A stretch of 64,000 nucleotides of DNA from an uncultured bacterium (lineage in GTDB: Bacteria; Planctomycetota; UBA1135; GCA-002686595). The position numbers were made by a program, and so were the translations under genes. Shown here piece after piece: positions 60,967-64,000 of the stretch. Every line of letters starts with the position of its first letter. Position 1 is the stretch's first letter. The notes beneath the pieces were generated by a model. The model made no database searches and was not told where the DNA came from. It worked only from the letters and a program-made list of their open reading frames with translations. The stretch spans positions 124,001-188,000 of the forward strand of contig CALJGV010000006.1 in NCBI GenBank assembly GCA_938075305.1, in the 5' to 3' direction.

Positions 60967-61270
60967 GGTGCTTTCTAGGGGGGCCCGGTAGTTCGGGGGA
61001 GGCGGCCCTTCGTCGGGCGCCCCAGGCACGGGCCTGGAGCAGCGACTGGACCGGCAGGCCTGGGCGATGAGAGGCTCATCGGGGGAGGCCTGGCGGAGGC
61101 GGGCGGCTGATAGCCGGCCAGAGAAGCCTGGCCGGTGGGTCAAAAGGGGGGAGGCACAACATAGTGCGCGGAGGGCCACTGGTTTGCCAGTCCTCTTCCG
61201 GCTCTGTCAGCGCCCAGGGCTCCCCGCGTTTGGCATCCTCTTGGCCCGAGATTCGCCTCTCCCGAACTGC
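60967..61270. other. 304-base divergent intergenic region
   Basis: This space separates two divergent lipoprotein genes and should hold both promoters. I see no convincing short gene. TGGCATCCTCTTGGC at 61231-61245 fits the GG-N10-GC spacing of sigma-54 promoters but departs from the consensus at several places. The remainder has short GC-rich inverted repeats such as GGCCAGAGAAGCCTGGCC near 61118-61135. Confidence 0.4.
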
Positions 61271-62383
61271 ATGGACACCTTGAACCCCTCCCGGCCCCCT
61301 GCTGCCCCGAGAGGCCCCCTTGGGCCCCTGGCGCCGCTACCCCGAGCGCTGCGCCAGGGCACGCTCCTCCGTGCGAAGTCGCACAGGCCCAGGAGCCCCC
61401 TAGGGGCCGTGGCCCTGGCGCTCGCAGCCATGGCGGCCTCATGCTCCGGCGGAGAGGGAGAAGGCGCAGGCGACCCGGCCGGGGCGACATCCGTCGAGTC
61501 CTCGACCTTCACCCCCTCCATCCGCCCCGAGGACCTGATCGAACCCCTGGTCGGGGAGCGGAGGCTCGCCCCGGACGCCCTCGAGATCGACGCCCTGGCC
61601 CTGATGCCAGCGGACCTCCCCATCAGCGACGCGGACCGCCAGCAGGTGGCGGAGCTGTTGCGATCGCTGCAACCACTCGACCCGACCCTGACCAGCGACC
61701 ACCACGACCGCTGGTTCATGGACAACAAGATCCTCGTGGAGCGGCTCGAGGCCACCAGCCGTCCCCAGGTCGGGTGGGCCGCGCTGCACGCCTTCACCAA
61801 CTACCCCCAACGCCACCACGCCATCCGGCGAACCCTCCTGGCCCTGGGCGCCCGGGTGTCCCCCGCGGAGGCCGAGCCGCTGCTCGCCGAGCTGGCGTTC
61901 ACCTACGGGCACTTCATCGAGGACCGCTCCGAGGCGTTGCTGCTCCTCGCCGAGGTGGCCCCCGAGACCTTCTTCGCCGGCGCAGAGGCCCACATCCAGC
62001 GCCAGGACATGCCCGAGCAGACGGCCCCCAACGACGAGTTCTTCGTCGAGGGCTGGCGAGTCGCGTGCCAGCGGTCGGGGCGTTCCCCCGTCCCGATGAT
62101 GGCGCAGGTCGCCACCAACTACGCCCTCGAGCCCTACGCCCGGGTGATCGCCGTGCGTTCCCTGGGCGCCCACTCCGACGATCCCCGGGCCAGCGGGGCC
62201 ATCCGAACCACCCTCGTGGAGTCCACCGGGAACGGCTACCTGCGGATGGTCTCCGCACAGACCGTGCTCTCTAGCTTCCCGAAGGAGACCGCCTGCGAGC
62301 TGCTCACCGAGGTCCGGAGCCGCGAGTCCAACATCAACTTCGCGCGCTTCCTCGACGACGTCATCCAGACGAACTGTCGATGA
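61271..62383 (+). CDS. HEAT-like helical lipoprotein
   Basis: A 370-residue protein whose leader (LGAVALALAAMAASC) ends in a cysteine that may be lipidated, although the residues just before are not a perfect lipobox, and there is a long proline-rich lead-in. The mature part is all helical, with pairs such as VGWAALHAFTNYPQRHHAIRRTLLALGARV and PYARVIAVRSLGAHSDDPRASGAIRTTLVE, which look like diverged HEAT repeats. The stop overlaps the tatD start by four bases. Function unknown. The start ATG 61271 is chosen because the leader begins there; the gene's coupling to tatD may be fortuitous. Confidence 0.75.
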   Translation: MDTLNPSRPPAAPRGPLGPLAPLPRALRQGTLLRAKSHRPRSPLGAVALALAAMAASCSGGEGEGAGDPAGATSVESSTFTPSIRPEDLIEPLVGERRLAPDALEIDALALMPADLPISDADRQQVAELLRSLQPLDPTLTSDHHDRWFMDNKILVERLEATSRPQVGWAALHAFTNYPQRHHAIRRTLLALGARVSPAEAEPLLAELAFTYGHFIEDRSEALLLLAEVAPETFFAGAEAHIQRQDMPEQTAPNDEFFVEGWRVACQRSGRSPVPMMAQVATNYALEPYARVIAVRSLGAHSDDPRASGAIRTTLVESTGNGYLRMVSAQTVLSSFPKETACELLTEVRSRESNINFARFLDDVIQTNCR

Positions 62384-63171
62384 CTGTCGGGATCACCGAC
62401 TCCCACTGCCACGTCTGGTGGGACCAGTTCGACGCGGACCGAGACCTCGTCCTCGAACGCGCGCGGGAGGCGGGCGTCCAGCGGATGGTCGTGGTCGGGA
62501 CCGACGTCGAGACGTCCCGGGCATCTTTGGACCTCGCCGCTCGCGAGCCAGAGCTCCACGGGACCGCAGGTCTCCACCCCCACGACGCGGCGAAGTTCAA
62601 CGAAGGGACGCGGCGTTCGATCGAGGCCCTCTGCCAGCGGCGCGACTGCGTCGCCGTGGGCGAGACCGGCCTGGACTGGTTCAAGGAGTGGGCCCCACGG
62701 GACGCCCAGCTCGACTCCTTCAGATGGCACCTCGAGCTCGCTCGCTCCCTCGACAAGCCCGTGATCATCCACTCCCGAGATGCGCACGAGGACACGCTCG
62801 CGCTGGTGCAGGGCTGCCCGGGCGTCCGCGGGGTCATGCACTGCTTCGTGATGGGCCCCGACGAGCTCCCTTGCTACCTCGAGGCGGGCATGTACATCTC
62901 CTTCAGCGGGATCGTCACCTTCAAGGGCAGCCAGGCCAACCAGGAAGCCGCGCGGCGCTGCCCGGAGGACCGGCTCTTGGTGGAGACCGACGCGCCCTTC
63001 CTGGCCCCCGCCCCCCACCGGGGCAAGCGCAATGAACCGGCGTACTGCGCGGACACCCTCCGCTTCGTGGCGGCCCTGCGGGGGACCACCGCAGAGCACC
63101 TCGCGCGCGTGACGACCGAGAACGCCTCGCGCCTGTTCGGCCTGCCGCCGCTGCAGGTCGGTCCCAAATGA
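62380..63171 (+). CDS. TatD-family metal-dependent hydrolase
   Basis: A 263-residue TIM-barrel hydrolase: DSHCHVWWD (HxH), GETGLDW (glutamate ligand), IIHSRDA, MHCF and ETDAPFLAP. TatD proteins are 3'-5' exonucleases on single-stranded DNA and RNA in oxidative-stress repair; closely related YcfH/YjjV members have uncertain roles. The core is full length. The start overlaps the stop of the lipoprotein gene. Which TatD subgroup it belongs to is not settled by eye. Confidence 0.92.
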   Translation: MTVGITDSHCHVWWDQFDADRDLVLERAREAGVQRMVVVGTDVETSRASLDLAAREPELHGTAGLHPHDAAKFNEGTRRSIEALCQRRDCVAVGETGLDWFKEWAPRDAQLDSFRWHLELARSLDKPVIIHSRDAHEDTLALVQGCPGVRGVMHCFVMGPDELPCYLEAGMYISFSGIVTFKGSQANQEAARRCPEDRLLVETDAPFLAPAPHRGKRNEPAYCADTLRFVAALRGTTAEHLARVTTENASRLFGLPPLQVGPK

Positions 63172-63175
63172 AGGA

Positions 63176-63203
63176 GCGCCCCAGGCATGACTGCCAGGGG
63201 CGC
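63176..63203. terminator. Terminator-type hairpin between converging genes
   Basis: A stem of seven bases (GCGCCCC/GGGGCGC), one A-A mismatch and three more pairs (GGC/GCC) closes a six-base ATGACT loop. It lies between tatD and the prepilin gene. No T run follows on the plus strand, so it may serve mainly to stop the minus-strand gene. Confidence 0.5.
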
Positions 63204-63244
63204 CCCTCAGCGAGCCGTCAGGCGGCTCGGCGGATCAGACTCGA

Positions 63245-64000
63245 TCAGTTGCCGACCGGGGTCCAGATGTTGGCGTCCACCGCGGTGAGGCCAAGCTGGG
63301 CGAGCGCCGGGTCGGAACCCATGTCGCTGGCCTCGGTGTAGGCGGCGTAGCAGGTGGGGACGTCGTCGAAGGCGTCATAGACCTGGCCGACGCCCGTACC
63401 GCCGACGCGGTTCTGGGTCGACATCACGTCTCCCTGCTCGTTGATGAAGAAGGCGCGGTTGCCCGTCTTGGTGGTCTGGACCGGCCAGGCGTAGCAGCAC
63501 CAGATGAGCTCGGAGTTGTCGGGGTCCGGGAGCGTGCCCGGGTTACCGCCCGTACCAGCCTCGCCGATACCAGCGATCGCGGTGTCGCCGGAGCCAGTGG
63601 TGGCGTCCGGGAGCCAGATCTTGAAGTAGTAACCCTGACGCTCGACGACGCCGTTCGACCCGTCGGAGACGACGTTGCCGAACTGAACCGGGAGGTAGGT
63701 CGGGTCCAGAATGTCACCGGTGGCGTTGCCGATCGCGGCGCCGCCCGAGGTGTAGACGCGGACCGGGTCGGAACCGGCGAGCTCGCCGAAGAATCCGTAC
63801 TCGCCGCCGCCGTCCGCGTCGGTGTCGATCGCGGCCGAGGCCTGGAGCTGCTGCTGCGCCGCAGCGATGGAACGAAGCGTCGCGATGGCGGCGTTCTCGT
63901 TGGCGGAGATACGCGCGCTGATCAGCTTCGGGATAGCGACGGCAGCAATAATTGCGATGATGGCCACCACGATCATCAGTTCGATGAGCGTGAAACCAGC
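63245..64000 (-). CDS. Type II secretion/type IV pilus-type prepilin, 5' truncated
   Basis: The first codons lie beyond the window's end. The visible part begins AGFTLIELMIVVAIIAIIAAVAIPKL, given here as its two parts: GFTLIELM (class III prepilin cleavage and methylation site, with the conserved Glu 5) and the hydrophobic helix. A helical stretch (NENAAIATLRSIAAAQQQLQ) follows, then a globular domain with IDTDADGGGEYGFFGELAG, LIWCCYAWP and a tail ending TPVGN. Major pseudopilins of planctomycetes often have this layout. It would be processed by a prepilin peptidase not in the window. Confidence 0.88.
   Translation of the reverse strand, partial: AGFTLIELMIVVAIIAIIAAVAIPKLISARISANENAAIATLRSIAAAQQQLQASAAIDTDADGGGEYGFFGELAGSDPVRVYTSGGAAIGNATGDILDPTYLPVQFGNVVSDGSNGVVERQGYYFKIWLPDATTGSGDTAIAGIGEAGTGGNPGTLPDPDNSELIWCCYAWPVQTTKTGNRAFFINEQGDVMSTQNRVGGTGVGQVYDAFDDVPTCYAAYTEASDMGSDPALAQLGLTAVDANIWTPVGN

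Noticed and set aside
1..64000. tRNA or rRNA genes and mobile elements
   Set aside because: No T-loop-like text with matching acceptor stem, no rRNA-like sequence, and no transposase or integrase motif was seen by eye; a dedicated search could still find a short one.

Overview
The window is about 70% G+C, densely coded on both strands, and carries no tRNA, rRNA, CRISPR array, transposase or phage gene that I can see. It reads as chromosomal DNA of a planctomycete-like (PVC superphylum) bacterium. The reasons are a 1311-residue secreted protein joining a sugar-dehydrogenase-type propeller, a PVC-type cytochrome c domain and a DUF1080 domain, several large secreted beta-helix, FG-GAP and carboxypeptidase-regulatory-like proteins, an arsenosugar gene pair, and a prepilin of the kind common in that group. 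The phylum is an inference from gene content; species cannot be told from this.

Layout. 1-1.5 kb: end of a peptide ABC transporter (DppD tail, DppF), then a possible structured RNA closed by a good terminator. 1.5-5.6 kb (minus strand): molybdate uptake modABC, then fluC (fluoride channel) and a lipid-kinase-like gene. 5.8-12.6 kb: three large exported proteins and a DnaQ-type exonuclease; two of the exported proteins share the same C-terminal module. 12.7-14.8 kb (minus): housekeeping ychF, ridA, coaD. 14.9-18.9 kb: comEC, open without a stop into a HEAT-repeat protein. 19-20.8 kb: ABC exporter pair. 20.9-25.2 kb: three translationally coupled exported proteins (PDZ lipoprotein and two paralogous FG-GAP proteins). 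25.2-28.4 kb (minus): porin, flavinylated FMN-binding protein, small haem-type membrane protein and zinc-ribbon protein behind two Fur-box-like sites. 28.4-33 kb: the giant PVC dehydrogenase and an unknown protein.

33-43 kb: VOC protein, a two-hydrolase fusion, BoxD/PaaZ-type aldehyde dehydrogenase, dienoyl-CoA reductase, murQ, a tiny membrane peptide, a peptidoglycan amidase, the arsS pair and comM. 42.9-53.6 kb (minus): a complete MacAB-TolC-type exporter preceded by two unknown exported or membrane proteins, a DASS symporter and cutA. 53.7-64 kb: proline dehydrogenase, phosphoesterases, an amidohydrolase, a 1047-residue lipoprotein, a lipoprotein-tatD pair, and the 5'-truncated end of a type II prepilin gene.

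Themes. Many neighbours overlap by ATGA, so operons are tightly coupled. Cell-envelope work dominates: export, surface proteins, wall recycling (MurQ with amidase) and metal or oxyanion handling (Mo, F, Fe, As). The least explained parts are the shared C-terminal module (5823 and 11651 genes), the PDZ/FG-GAP trio, the Fur-box flavin operon, the comEC/HEAT read-through frame and the candidate RNA near 1.4 kb.
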